From: Acheta domesticus
Taxonomy: Eukaryota > Arthropoda > Insecta > Orthoptera > Gryllidae
Assembly (NCBI GenBank): GCA_031308135.1
Contig: JAHLJT010009419.1
Coordinates: 65,616,723 to 65,680,722 of the forward strand
Length of the DNA: 64,000 nucleotides
Direction of reading: 5' to 3'
The notes beneath the pieces were generated by a model that made no database searches, was not told the origin of the DNA, and worked only from the letters and a program-made list of their open reading frames with translations. Positions 1 to 11,012 of this stretch are shown piece by piece. The position numbers were made by a program, and so were the translations under genes. Positions within the stretch are counted from its first letter, which is position 1; the number at the start of each line of letters is the position of its first letter.

Positions 1-1919
1 ATCACTTTTCAGCATTTCTCTTAATATTATTTATGTACATTTTATGAGTAAGATATGCCTTCTTAAAAAGACCCGCTGAATAAAGGAGTGTACTAGGATA
101 GAACATTAATAGATCTGAATAAAAGAAGTATAAATGTTAAGAATAATTGATGTATTGTTTAATAAACATGTTTTAAATAAAATTTATTTAAAAAATTGAT
201 CAGAGTTACATTTGCCAACAATCAACAATACCTTTCTAATATGGGTACACTGAAATATTATGGTGGTGAAATCACAATGTTAGCGATTTTTCGTAAAAAT
301 TATTTTTAAAATTAGGTGTAAAATTAATAAGTTATCGGGTACAATTGCTTGCATTTATTAATTTGGTATTATTAAGAGAAAATGTTATTAACATGAAAAG
401 TTTTTTTTACTAATGAACTTATAAATAATTAAAATAAGTAGTATAAATTATTGTACTTAAAAATTGTTCAATATTCGCCTGAGTTAATTTATTAAACAAA
501 TACATAAAGAGTAATAATAAATAATTAGTACATATTGTCAATTCTTTTTGTACTATTAACCTGGAAAAATATTTTAGATTTTATTGATGTGAAATTTTTA
601 AAGAAAATTGAGAATCGTTTTACCTGTGTTTAACCTCTTAAAAAGATTTTAGTTGATATTTGAAAATAAAATTAACTTAAATCTATGAATTTTATTCAGA
701 TTATTTATTTCGAATATATAAGAAAAAATGTATAAGATAAATACACCTTTTTCGCGAATACATATTTTTTAACCCAAGATCATAAATAAAATATGGATTT
801 TAGAACCGAATGAGTATAGTTGTGTCTTAAGGAAATGTTAAACATAATTTCTGTATTGTTTAAATGAAACTAACATTTATATTTTCCCTTTATAAGTCCC
901 TGTCAATATGATAAAGGAATCGCGTTTAAATCACTTAGAATGTTTGCATACAAATGTGATTTGTACCTTGTAAAATATTGTTCGATATATTTTAATTTCA
1001 CATCTCTCTACATTTTTTAACATTTCTGAATCTGTGAGTGTTCTGAAACTATGAAATGTAGTATGTGCTATGTGGAAAATATGCACTTAACTGAATGTTT
1101 TAATAAATGTAAGAACTTGATTTCTTTTGAATTGTCAAAAACATTTGTTGTTAAGCGCTCTTTGAAATTTCCAGATGAGATTAGTTTATATTCTTTATAT
1201 TCGCAATAAATTAAAAGAGGTTGACAGTATTCTGATGTGGTTGGAGGAGGGTGCGAGTAGATTCTTTGGAGAGATATGGTGAAGTAGAAGACAAGGATGT
1301 CACTGGTAAAGTCATTGTGTGGTGCTTGACTGTGGTGCAGCCTTATCGGCCATGTTTGTGGCGGTGCTGTTGATAAATACGGATACTGCCCCAAAGTATG
1401 GAGCCCTTTCTCCCGATCTCTTATTCCCTTTGTTTTGAAAGAAAGTGTTGTAGACTCAGAATATCTATTTAACCTGCAATAAAAGTGTTTTTTAAAGAAT
1501 AGAAGCTGTTAGTAAAATGTTGCTGGTTCCTCATTTTGTTATTAAACATAATTATTAATAGTTACGTTCTCAAATACGTATCAGTGTCTCATAATACTAT
1601 TTAAGCACATTCTGTTCTGATAATGGGACCAGTTTAGAAGTAGCGTCACCGCAAAATGTGGTGATTATTAGTGACATTATTTGTTGAAGACACAAATTAT
1701 AGATGTTTTCTTCGGAGTTATATGTTGCAGTCTTGTGTGAATGTGTCCCAAATATTACTTCCTTCATATATCAAGAAGCAGTCGAAGTGGAGGGGCATAT
1801 AATAATGGTGTTCAAATTATGATAGTAAAATTATTTGCCTTATGTTTATGGCGGTGTATGGCATACATACACCAAGGTCATTTATGTAGTACGTATTCTA
1901 TTGTATGATCTTGAAAGGT
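1..1919. other. AT-rich DNA, no gene recognised
   Basis: This stretch is AT-rich with frequent stops in all frames. A minus-strand open frame at 1068-1394 starts at a non-ATG codon and has no recognisable motif, so it is not called. I see no RNA gene or mobile element. It would be downstream of gene B. Confidence 0.5.
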
Positions 1920-4361
1920 TACAGGTCACTTTATGACGTCACATATGGAGATTATAATGTGAGACAGCATCTAACCAATGACAGGCTCCTTGTAGGTAAA
2001 GAATCGAGCTCCCTTTGTGAGATGATTCATCTATGTTAACTCCGGTGTGGGATCGTACACATAAATAGATCCAATAGTATAGTCATATATCAATTGCTCC
2101 GTATTAGTTCAAACTTTATTTTTCCCCAGTGAGATTAAACACGTCTACTTGCGAAGTCAAATAAAGAAGTCTCATTAAGTGGTGAAATACATAGGGGTGC
2201 TTTAGGTATATATCAAGACACATTCTAGTCACATAATGAGATCAAACGTCGAGTTCCCTGTGTTAAGTGATACCCACAGTACCCTTTCTAAGATCAAATC
2301 TCTAATTATCTGTAAGAGATCAAATAAAATGGCTCCTCGTGTGGTCTCACGAAGAGGTCGTCTTGTGTGATTCAAAGGTTCTCTTAAGGAATAAAATTTG
2401 TAGATTTCTTTGTGAGATCACACATAACTCGCATAGTGAGAGTAAAACTCAAAGTTTATAGTTGCGCCGCATACAGACAACCCCTTTGTGCAGTCAAACC
2501 TGCAAACGAGATTATCTACAGATTTGTAACCTAAGAAACCCCAACATTTGGGCATTCATTTTTTAATACAGACCCTTTGAGAAATAAGAACTACAATTCT
2601 TATAAAGCCACACCTAGATGAAGTAGTATGGACAGACCTAAAAGTAAATTGTCAGGGCATAGTTTCCACTGGGGTGACGGGTTGACTTGTTTCGGCATAT
2701 GCAGGTCGACTGGTGAAGAGCATATAGATGTCCCTTGATACGTCGGATAGTCGCATTGCGTAGTCAGTCAAACCTCACGTTTCCTGGTGAAATAAAACCT
2801 AAGAGCCTTCTTATAATGATGTCAATTGCAGAGGTCCTTATTCAGCTTAGAACTATCAGTAATAACTATAACAAATCTAGACGTCCCCTGTTAAGTCACG
2901 TATAGAGATCCCTTTCTGAAGTCAAATCGAGAGGCTTCCTTATGATGCCACATTCAGGTTTCCAAAGGAGTGTCTTCTTAGGTCACACAGAGATTCCTTT
3001 GTGGAGTTTAAACTGCAGATCTTTTTTGTTATGCCATACAATAAATTCAAAAAGAACCTAGATGTGCATTCTTAGTTCATGAATAGCTGTGATATCTTAT
3101 GACCTAATCTAAAGGTTCTGTTGTCATACACTAGCCGTTTAAAGAGAAAAAATCGAAAAGTCCTTTGACAGGTCATTTATAGAGATCCCTTGGTTGACAA
3201 ACCCACAAAATATCTATTGATGTCTCACCTTTAAAGGCTCCTTATAAGTCGTCTAGTAGGAAAACTGGAAGTTCCGAATTGGGTCGAAAATATAGATCCC
3301 TTTTTGAGGTCAAATCGAGATGCTTCATTGTGAAGTCTCGTGCAGGTCTCCTAAGAAAGAACAGAAATCGTTAAGAGAAACAGAAAAGCCTTTTGACCTA
3401 CACAAGTTATTTACGAAAAACCTACAAGTACCTTGACAATCACATATAAAGGTAACTTTGTGTCGTAAAACCGCTTCTCGCCGCAAGGACAGGCTCTTGC
3501 AAGGTGCAGACCGTCCAGTTAGGACAAACCTGATTTAAGTCATGAATAGGTCACTTCATGCATTCAAACCAAAATGTGTATTAGTGACAATGAAATTGGA
3601 CGTCTCTCTATGAGATCACTAGTGAAAGTCCTTTTTGCCACACACACTTAAATTTTAGTGAGAACAAACCTGGAACTTCTGTCTATGAGCATGTTCACAA
3701 GTCCCTTTGTATCATCAAACCGAGAGATTCCGTTGCGAGGCAAATCTCAAAGTGTGTTCGCGAGAACACTAAAAGTTATTAGACTGAACAAATTTAAAAT
3801 CCCCTCGTCAGGTCATTTAGATACCTTTGTGTGGTCAAATCCAGATTTTTCTCTAGCTGGATCGCATCTAACGAGGACGACCTTGATGTCTCTTCTTAGA
3901 TCACATATAAAAGTACAACCATTAACCCTTGTTAAGTCTCACGAAGAGATAGTAGATAGGTCAAACCTAGAGGTCCCGTCCTTTCACCAAATCCCATGTG
4001 ACCCATGAAGTGACCCATGTCAGACGCAAATCGTCTTGTGAGAACCAATCTAGAACTCCCTTGTCCGGTCATTTACAAAGATCTACTTATATTGTAAAAT
4101 CTAGAAGAAATATCTAGAATACTTCTCGTGAAGTCATATGTGCAGCACCTCTTGCGAGGTTCCGCCCAATGTCTAGTGAAGACAAACCGAGAATTTCCTA
4201 ATTAAGTCATATATAGTCGCTTTGTGCATTCAAACACAGAGGTCCCTATTTGGTTATTTAAGGTCGCATCAATTACTAGGTCATTAGCGCCTTCTATTGG
4301 ATTTAACGTTATGGTGATGAATGGGGGGGGGGGTGAAAGGACGAACACATACTATCATGGC

Positions 4362-4440
4362 TGAGGCGGGACTCGAACCCACGATCCCACGGTCCGAGAT
4401 CATTAGGGCACTACTGTCTTAGCGATCTCGGGCACGGGTC
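4362..4440 (-). mobile_element. tRNA-derived SINE relic
   Basis: On the minus strand a good polymerase III B box (GGTTCGAGTCCCGCC, at 4380-4366) follows about 60 bp of tRNA-like sequence with a weak A box. No cloverleaf for a functional tRNA could be folded by eye, and a G-homopolymer lies just beyond (4323-4333). It is inserted in the degenerate minisatellite. A tRNA pseudogene is the alternative. Confidence 0.5.
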
Positions 4441-4647
4441 CAACAGAGGTCCCTTTTTCTGGCCAAGCCTCGACGTTCACTTGTCACGGAAATCGCTTTG
4501 TAAGTACAAATCTAGAAGTCTTTTGTCAGGTCATATACAGAGGTCGATGTGTGCGGCAAAATGGAAAAGAAAATCTAGAGTACTCTTCTGAGGTCTTGCA
4601 CAACGCCTAATGAAACAAGCTCTGAAATTTCGATTTGGTCATTCGGA

Positions 4648-4653
4648 TTTAAT
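4648..4653 (-). terminator. Candidate poly(A) signal of gene B
   Basis: ATTAAA on the minus strand, about 50 nt after the gene B stop codon. It is a common variant signal, but such a hexamer is frequent by chance in AT-rich DNA. The nearest canonical AATAAA I noticed is about 2.6 kb further on. Confidence 0.25.
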
Positions 4654-4702
4654 CTCTTTGTCCATTAAAACCAAGAAGTTCGTTGGTGTGGCCTTCGCGA
4701 GG

Positions 4703-4986
4703 TCACATGTAGAGCCGCCTGCCGCCGGTGAGCGTGCCGTGGTCGTCGTAGCGCTTGCCCGGGTGGTGGAAGGACGGCGACGGGTAGACGGTCACGTGCC
4801 CCACATCCGAGTGGCCCAGCGCCAGCGGCTTCTTCATGTACATCATGAGCGTCATGGCGAACGTGCCGAAGCTCAGCACGGCCGCCTTCCCGGCCAGCAA
4901 CCCGATGCCGATAAGCACCAGCAGGAACTTGAGGCGCAGCATCATCCCGAACGGGTGGAACAGCTTCTTCAGCCCCTTCCGGCGCG
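4703..4986 (-). CDS. Gene B, terminal exon: Osiris-family hydrophobic domain and C-terminus
   Basis: This exon encodes the last 93 residues of a probable Osiris (DUF1676-related) protein. A good acceptor (pyrimidine-rich 'ctttcgcctcaacag') precedes the first base. The split first codon needs one base from the previous exon, matching the phase left by gene B exon 2. The sequence opens with basic RRKGLKK, then FHPFGMMLRLKF, then a hydrophobic stretch (LLVLIGIGLLAGKAAVLSFG) and another to about residue 50 of the exon. This basic-then-hydrophobic pattern with a 'GKA' centre is typical of Osiris proteins. The tail is His/Tyr-rich and ends LYM at a TGA that lies in minisatellite-like sequence. Exon GC content is far above the flanks. 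Assignment to gene B rather than another gene rests on strand, order and phase. Confidence 0.72.
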
Positions 4987-5030
4987 CTGTTGAGGCGAAA
5001 GTCAAATCATTAGAGCCAGGTCAGGACATA

Positions 5031-5856
5031 CGGAGGTTTGAAAAATGTCAATCAGCTTGAACGGAAACTTAACACGTGGCATTATCACAAATATGTTTCT
5101 CAGCAAGTCCAGCGGCTTTGAAGAAGACCAATGTCAAAGCAAGATAAAGTCCGATCTGGGCAAGAGAGGTTTTGAAAATGCCAATCACTATCAGGAGGAT
5201 CTTAAACTCGTAGTATCATCCTTAACGGCCAGAATAACGTCCTCAGCCATTTTCGACGCGCTGTTTAAAGTCAAAGGCAAATTATTATAGCCCGATTAGG
5301 ACAGATGGAATTTTGAAAGTGCCACTCAGCATGAAGAGAAACTTAATGCGCGACAATATCTGGAGTAGATTCAACAGCTTTATCAGCATGTCCAGCCGCT
5401 CTGTGTTTGGCCAATGCGAAGGCAAATTAAAGTCCGATCTGGACAGGGGGAGATTTTGAAAGTTCTAATCAGTACCAGGAGGATTTCAAGATGCAGCATC
5501 ATCCCGAACGGGTATAAGAGCTTCTTCAGACACTTAGGAAACGATGTGTAAGGAAAATCATTAAAGCCCAGTCAGGTCAGACGGTCAATCAGCATGAACA
5601 AGAACTTAATATCACCATTGTTTATGAGAACGTGCAGTCGTTCAGCATAAGACCTATGTCAAAGCAAGTTAATGTTGGATCTACGCAGGAGAGATTTTCA
5701 ATGTGCCAATCAGCACCAGGAAGATCTTAAAATGCACCATCATTCCAAACGGGCGAAACAACTTTTTCAGTCCCTTCTGACTCGCTGTTAAGGCCAACGT
5801 AAAACCATTAGAGCCCAGTCAGGGCAAGTAGAGTTTTGAAAGTGCCAATCAGTATT
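5031..5856 (-). repeat. Tandem decayed copies of the gene B terminal-exon start and its splice acceptor
   Basis: About six consecutive units of roughly 110-141 bp resemble 4880-5030, which holds the acceptor and first coding part of gene B's last exon. For example 5051-5100 aligns block by block with 4911-4960 at an offset of 140. 5710-5810 repeats the 'cattccaaacgggcgaaacaac' and 'ccattagagcccagtcagg' phrases (compare 4943-4965 and 5007-5025). Unit starts ('ttttgaaaatgccaatcag' type) recur near 5034, 5170, 5309, 5452, 5580, 5693 and 5832. Some copies keep an acceptor-like 'aacag' (minus strand, near 5262 and 5786). Indels and stops break the frames, so these are relics, not exons in use. Confidence 0.8.
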
Positions 5857-6304
5857 TATTTATTTATTTATTTGTCAAAAAACAGTAAAAACCGTATATA
5901 ACGTGTGGGGAAAGAAATTTATCTGCGCACATTTTCTTGAGGGCCAGAATTTAAAAAAAAAACGAAAAAATGAATTTAGAAAATAATTATTTTAGAAAAA
6001 TAAAAATATTTGAAAAATGTTTTTTCCCGAGTTATAGAAAATTAATTTCAACAGTAAATGAACTACAAGCAAAAGGAGTGCTCAACAAAACGTGCGCACA
6101 GTGAAGCTACAATTACGTCCAGAAGCAAAACAAGGGGCCATCTCAGCATTTGCTCAATGGATCAGGGAAACTGGACAAAAACCTGATCGAGATGGGGGTC
6201 ATTGACCCATGAGCTGAAGTACATTACTTGTTACAGGCGTATTAATTTTTTTTTAAATGTATACAATGCAAACTTAAACTAGTTCATTATATATCTTTGT
6301 TTTG

Positions 6305-8315
6305 TTACAATAAACATTCTTTTTCTTTTTCACGATCAGTATAGTTTCTAATTGTATAGAAACAGTTTTGCAGCAGAAAGGATTTTACTTTAAACTTAAA
6401 TTTGTGTACCGACTTTAATTGTTTTATGTCATCTGGCAATGCGTTGTAAAGTAACATACATATATTGTATGTTGATTTCTTGTACTGAGCTGTTGATACT
6501 GACACTTGATGCACGTGATTGCTACGGCGTGTGATGTAATTATAAATATCAATATTGCATGAAAATATGTTCCCTCCGGTAAGTAGGTCATTTTTGACAA
6601 ATATTACAGATTTGTAAATAAATAGACAAGGCAATGGTAAGATTCCCAGCTCAATGAAAAGAGGCTTGCAGGAATCACGTGAAAGGCATTTTTTCATTAT
6701 TCGAATAATTTTCTTTTGCAATCTGAAGGTCTGAATACTACAGGATGAGCTTCCCCAGAATATTACGCCATATCTCAGGCGGGAATGCACATTTGCAAAA
6801 TAAACGCAACGAGCTGCATGAAGGCTGACAGAATTTGAAAGAATTCTGAACGCGTAGCATAATGAACTTAATTTAGTGTTTAATTCTGTTATATGTACAT
6901 TCCATTTGAGGTTTGATTGAATTGAAAGACCTAAAAATTTTGTTGCCTCAACATCAGCTAATTGCATATTGTTCATTTTCAATGGAACATGCGATTTCCG
7001 ATTTGAGATGCAAAAATGCATTGAAACAGTTTTTCTTTCGTTAACAATTAATTTGTTATTATTAAACCAATTTGAAACTTCTGAAATTGTACTATTTACT
7101 GCTTCTTTTTTGCAAAGAACGTTCGTGTCATAAGCAAACAGAACCGTTCTTCCATTTTTAATAGACGAGGGCATATCGTTTACATATAACAGAAAGAGAA
7201 TAGGACCTAAGATCGAACCTTGCGGGACCCCATGCTCAATTGGCAAAGAATTGGAAATATAAGTATGTAATGTCCTTTCCTGCCAGTATGGTATTCCTAC
7301 TCTTTGAGTCCCATGTTTAAAGTACGAAGTTATCCAATCTAGGGCAGTACCACGAATTCCATACGAAGGAAATTTTGAGAGCAAGATGTTATTATCAATA
7401 ACGTCAAAAGCTTTCGAGAGATATAAGAATATTCCAATGGGTACTTCATTTTGGTCTATTGATGAAGCAACATCTTTGAGAAAAGAAAAAATGGCAGTTT
7501 CCGTAGATTTTGATTTTCTAAAACCGTGATGTGAGTCTGAAAACGCTTTGTTTTTTCTGAGAAAAGTTTCCATTTGTAAGTAGAAAAGCCTTTCTAATAT
7601 TTTTGAGAAAACTGACAAAAGAGAAATTGGCCGGTAATTTTGAATATCATTTTTGTTCCCTTTTTTAAAAAGTGGCTTAATTTTTGCTGTTTGATATAAT
7701 ATGATTAATGATAATTTGATCTAATGCTTTTTGTGATTTAAGCGTATTCCGTGTAGATACATTCACTGTAATATCTAAGTTAAAAGAATGAAGTAAATTG
7801 AGAAACTGCTCTTTTTCGTGGGATTCGCTCAGAAAATCAATATTGAAATCTCCACATACAACAATGGATTTAAAAGAGAGTTTACTAATTTTGTTCAGAA
7901 TTATCTCTAGATTTTCCAAGAAAGTGAAATAATCTGAAGCTCGCTTTATTGGAGGTTTGTAAATGCAAAGTAAGATAATTTTGAGCGTAGTAAGATGTAA
8001 TACTGTTGTTTCTAAAACTTTTTCAACTGCGTATAAATTGAATTCTGACAAGGAGGTAGAAGCAATATAATTTCTTCTGTAAATACATGAACCTCCGTAA
8101 CCAGCGCCCTTATTTTATTCCCTCGCTCTACAATACGATCCTGCATGGTAAAAGCTAGGAATTTGGAGTGTGTTTATATCATTTTGAGACAACCAATGTT
8201 CTGTAAAGCAAAAAACATCTATTTGTCTTAGATCACATTGTAATGCTGCCTCGATAAATTCAATTTTATTTGAAAGAGATTGCACATTATGATGCATTAT
8301 TCGAATCTTTTGCAT
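6305..8315 (-). pseudogene. LINE ORF2: endonuclease plus reverse transcriptase, broken
   Basis: From the ORF2 start at 8315, endonuclease motifs appear in order: HHNVQSL, TEHWL, CIYKPP, GDFNID and ALDQI (usually SRIDHI-like). A TAA at 8117-8115 interrupts it in frame. A stop near 7677 and a frameshift near 7650-7660 separate it from the reverse transcriptase open frame (7618-6305). That frame has the HHGFRKSKST region, motif A FLYLSKAFD, motif B GVPQGSILGP, motif C FAYDT, FLGL and a long C-terminal domain. In active relatives motif A reads FLDLSKAFD and motif C FADD, so both catalytic aspartates have become tyrosine here. No active product is expected. Confidence 0.88.
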
Positions 8316-8356
8316 GTACCTACACGGATGTTTTTCTGCTGCATCTGACTTAGTTG

Positions 8357-9438
8357 CTATTTATTTATTTCATTTTTACCTCCAGTGCGTGGTCGAAGGA
8401 AGAATCGTGTCCCAGCAGTGACAAGAGGTGAAGATGGAGGGGTGACAGACGTAGAGGAATGGAGGGGTCCCAGAGGATGGAAGAGAACTAGGAGATGTGG
8501 GTGGGGATGGGTCTTGGACAGGACACTGCCAAGTTTGTGAAATGATGTGTTTTGCAAGCTCACTACCGAGTGCATGTTTTCCGACAAGGTTGCTTCAGAT
8601 GAATACCATGTCGGGTGAAGTGTTTTCTGAGAGAAAGTTTAGCTCAAACAATTTAACATGTGTGCCTCTTAGATGCAGTTTCAATTGGTTGTTTGCGTGA
8701 CTAATTTCTTTGCATAGTGTTGGCTTGTTGTAAAAGAAGGGCAGAGTCGAGACTACAATGTTCGTGTTTTGGGCGGCACGTTGTAATTTGTCAACATGTT
8801 CTTCAGGCGTAAAGTGACCGCCCAAATTAATGTCATTCTGTCCTCCTATGATGATGACTGTATCCCGTTTGGTGAGGGTTTTTGTGTGCGTGTCCAACTC
8901 ACTGGTCACGTCGGCAAACCTCCCGTTAGGTTTAAACACACACATGGCAGAGAATTGGTTGGGAGTTCCTCACTAAGCAGGGAGGAGATTTGTCGCCCAT
9001 GGCTATCTGCTAAAATAAGTACTTTTTTGATGGGCTCAGTGGGAATGTCCTTGTTTTCTTGTGAGCCAGTGTGCGCAACTCTACGTGTCTTTGTTACTTT
9101 GCGCTTGCTAGCCTGTTTGCGTTGGTTTGTGGATGGACGTGTCGATGATGGGTGGGGGTGGTGAGGATTGGGAAGGCAAGGAAACTCATTGTAGTAGTCT
9201 AATACAAAAAATTTGTTTTGAGTCGTGATTGGTGGTGGTGATTGTTTTTTGCTTCCGCGAATGGACGGTTGGAGGTTTTTGCGGTGTTGCCTATTGTTGT
9301 CTAACCGTCTGTGTTTTGAACGACCTCTTCGAGCCTTCGGATATGTTCATCTAAATTACTGTTGATGTGTGTGAAGGCTTTCAGAAAATCGGCTTTGAGA
9401 GTGTAGAGAGTAGAGAGTGTATAGCGAATAGTAGCCAT
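8357..9438 (-). pseudogene. LINE ORF1 with coiled coil and SGNH/esterase-like domain, broken
   Basis: The probable ATG is at 9438-9436. The first about 45 residues are coiled-coil-like, with leucine spacing and ending in LEEVVQNTDG before a stop. Further on, minus-strand frames give LILADSHGRQ (DSHGR codons at 9007-8993), the block I serine region of SGNH hydrolases. A frameshift near 8945 then leads into VIIIGGQNDIN, the G-x-N-D block, in the frame 8945-8595. A TGA at 8597-8595 cuts the domain before its C-terminal part. Esterase domains in ORF1 are known for CR1-like LINEs and are thought to help ribonucleoprotein or membrane association. Confidence 0.75.
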
Positions 9439-10157
9439 GTCACGAATGCGTGTCAAGTGCGTGGTAAATATGAAAATAAGTAAATAGATAATTCAGAATA
9501 CTACAAAAAATTACTCCCTAAATTATCTTTTTAATTTAATGGTATTAACGTATTTAAATTACGTTACCTATTTATTTAAAAATAACGGTGATCTGATTCT
9601 AATTAATATTTAACTGTGATTAATTAAAATCAAAAAGCGTTCAGTGTGTTTAATGTAATAGATTGAAGCTGCAAACTAATAAATACAGTTAGATTACTAT
9701 ACTTTACCTATTGAAAGGCCACGAAATTCACCACTTCGACAAATTTAAATATAAAGTTTATGTCTTTCCGTTACCGTGGTAGAAGAAACTGAATTTTTAT
9801 ATTTTCACAATTTTCACAACACTTTCACTAATAGTTTAAAACTTTACGCAAATTTCAATTAATATTCAATTAATATTTTCCATTAATATTAATTTACAGA
9901 GAAAAATTAATATTAATGGTCTTTATACTGTTCAAATAAACGTTTGTCCGTTACGCCGTCTTTTAAACCATGTATTTGGATTACTTCTTTTTCACTGCTT
10001 AGGACAATATAAATCTCGTTCAGCTTATCTGTAACAAGTAAACAAGTAAAGAAGACAGTTTAACAGCAAAAGTCACCTGAAATATTTAGAAAAGTAGCTG
10101 AAAATTAGTAAAATATTGGAGCATAGCCACAGCACACCAGTCACGTAAGCAAGCCAG

Positions 10158-10340
10158 CCAATTCAGTATTAACAGGTATGCGTATGCGTACATTATCCCA
10201 AACGGATAAAACAGTTTTGTCAGTACATTTAGGTGCTCTGCATACGGCCAACACCAAACTATTTAAGTCCGGTCATGGAAAAGAAGATTTTTAAAAGTGC
10301 CAATCAATACCAGCAGCACCTTAACACGCAAATATAGGCG
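10158..10340 (-). repeat. Continuation of the Osiris-exon tandem relics beyond the LINE
   Basis: Immediately right of the LINE the same unit resumes: 'cattatcccaaacgg' at 10190-10205 matches 'catcatcccgaacgg' of the functional exon. 'gaagatttttaaaagtgccaatcaataccagcagcacctt' near 10275-10315 starts another unit. Together with 5832-5856 this restores one unit split by the insertion. Confidence 0.72.
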
Positions 10341-10939
10341 TACGGTGAGGGAGGCCGCAATGAATTTTCAAGGCTATATTTAAATCATTTCCCGCTGTGT
10401 AGCGATAATGTCGTTCTCGCTTTCTTCATTTCTAATCGCTGCTTCACAGTCAGGACTATCAATTTCCTGTTTGGATTCAACTGGAGAGGCTCATAACAGT
10501 CTGAACTTTTGGAGCGGTCTCGTAGACCGCATGCATGTGTTAGTGGTCTCAGTTAGCCCAATGTTACACACCCATAGTTTCTACAAACAAATTTGTGTTT
10601 TCTGTTCATTGTATTTCTCAGATTTTGTTATCTTTTCAATTATGTAAAAAATAGACATTTATGTTTTAAATCAATACCTTCGTTAGAATTGAAAGAAGAG
10701 TAAGATAATGTATTGTAACAATGCTTAAATTGCAATTGTTTAAATTTGGGAGATTTGGTCATGCAGAAAGCAGTTTTTATGTATTTTTTCTTTTGCATTT
10801 AATAAAGAAATAACTTATCTAATAGTAATAGTTCTTTTTACAATATGTAATTGTTTAGTTTTTTATAAGAATAAATTGATTTACAACGGAGTCTCTCTGA
10901 CCGCGTGACTGTATTAGTGTAACAAAACTCCATGCCTGT

Positions 10940-11012
10940 AGTTATGGCATAATCCCGAATGGGCGGAAAAGCTTCTTATGCGTTCCGTGGGGCCAACGAC
11001 AAATCATTAATG
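10940..11012 (-). repeat. Isolated Osiris-exon relic
   Basis: The sequence 'gcataatcccgaatgggcgg' followed by 'aaaagcttcttatgcgttcc' and 'ccaacgacaaatcattaatg' matches 4938-5010 of the gene B terminal exon plus acceptor. It is separated from the rest of the array by about 600 bp of unrelated AT-rich sequence. Confidence 0.65.

Larger units (their letters stand above)
1920..4720. repeat. Very degenerate minisatellite array, monomer about 30 bp
   Basis: Dozens of diverged copies of two alternating phrases recur: one like 'gtcacatatagaggtcc' and one like 'ctttgtgaggtcaaacc'. Good examples lie near 2880-3030, 3160-3200, 3290-3340, 4060-4090, 4440-4560 and 4690-4710. Spacing is irregular, about 28-45 bp, with indels and substitutions, as in an old tandem array. 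The array reaches the terminal exon of gene B, where a 'gaggtcacatgtagag' copy covers the stop codon. A SINE-like insert interrupts it near 4322-4440. Monomer length and limits are estimated by eye. Confidence 0.65.
5857..10157 (-). mobile_element. Near full-length, inactive LINE of the CR1/L2/Jockey-like group
   Basis: The element is about 4.3 kb. It has a 3' tail of (ATTT)n read on the plus strand at 5853-5873, an ORF2 with endonuclease and reverse transcriptase (8315-6305), an ORF1 (9438-about 8357) and an AT-rich 5' region to about 10157. It interrupts the tandem Osiris-exon relics: CCAATCAGTATT (5845-5856) and CCAATTCAGTATT (10158-10170) flank it as a 12/13-bp target-site duplication. 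Esterase-type ORF1 plus apurinic-type endonuclease fits CR1/L2-like elements, but the exact clade is uncertain. Frameshifts, nonsense codons and two catalytic substitutions show it is dead. Confidence 0.88.

Noticed and set aside
4362..4440. Functional tRNA gene
   Set aside because: B box is good but the A box and stems are not; better explained as a SINE or tRNA pseudogene.
4610..4993. Plus-strand 127-codon open frame over the gene B terminal exon
   Set aside because: Shadow of the minus-strand Osiris exon; its residues follow from that exon's GC-rich codons.
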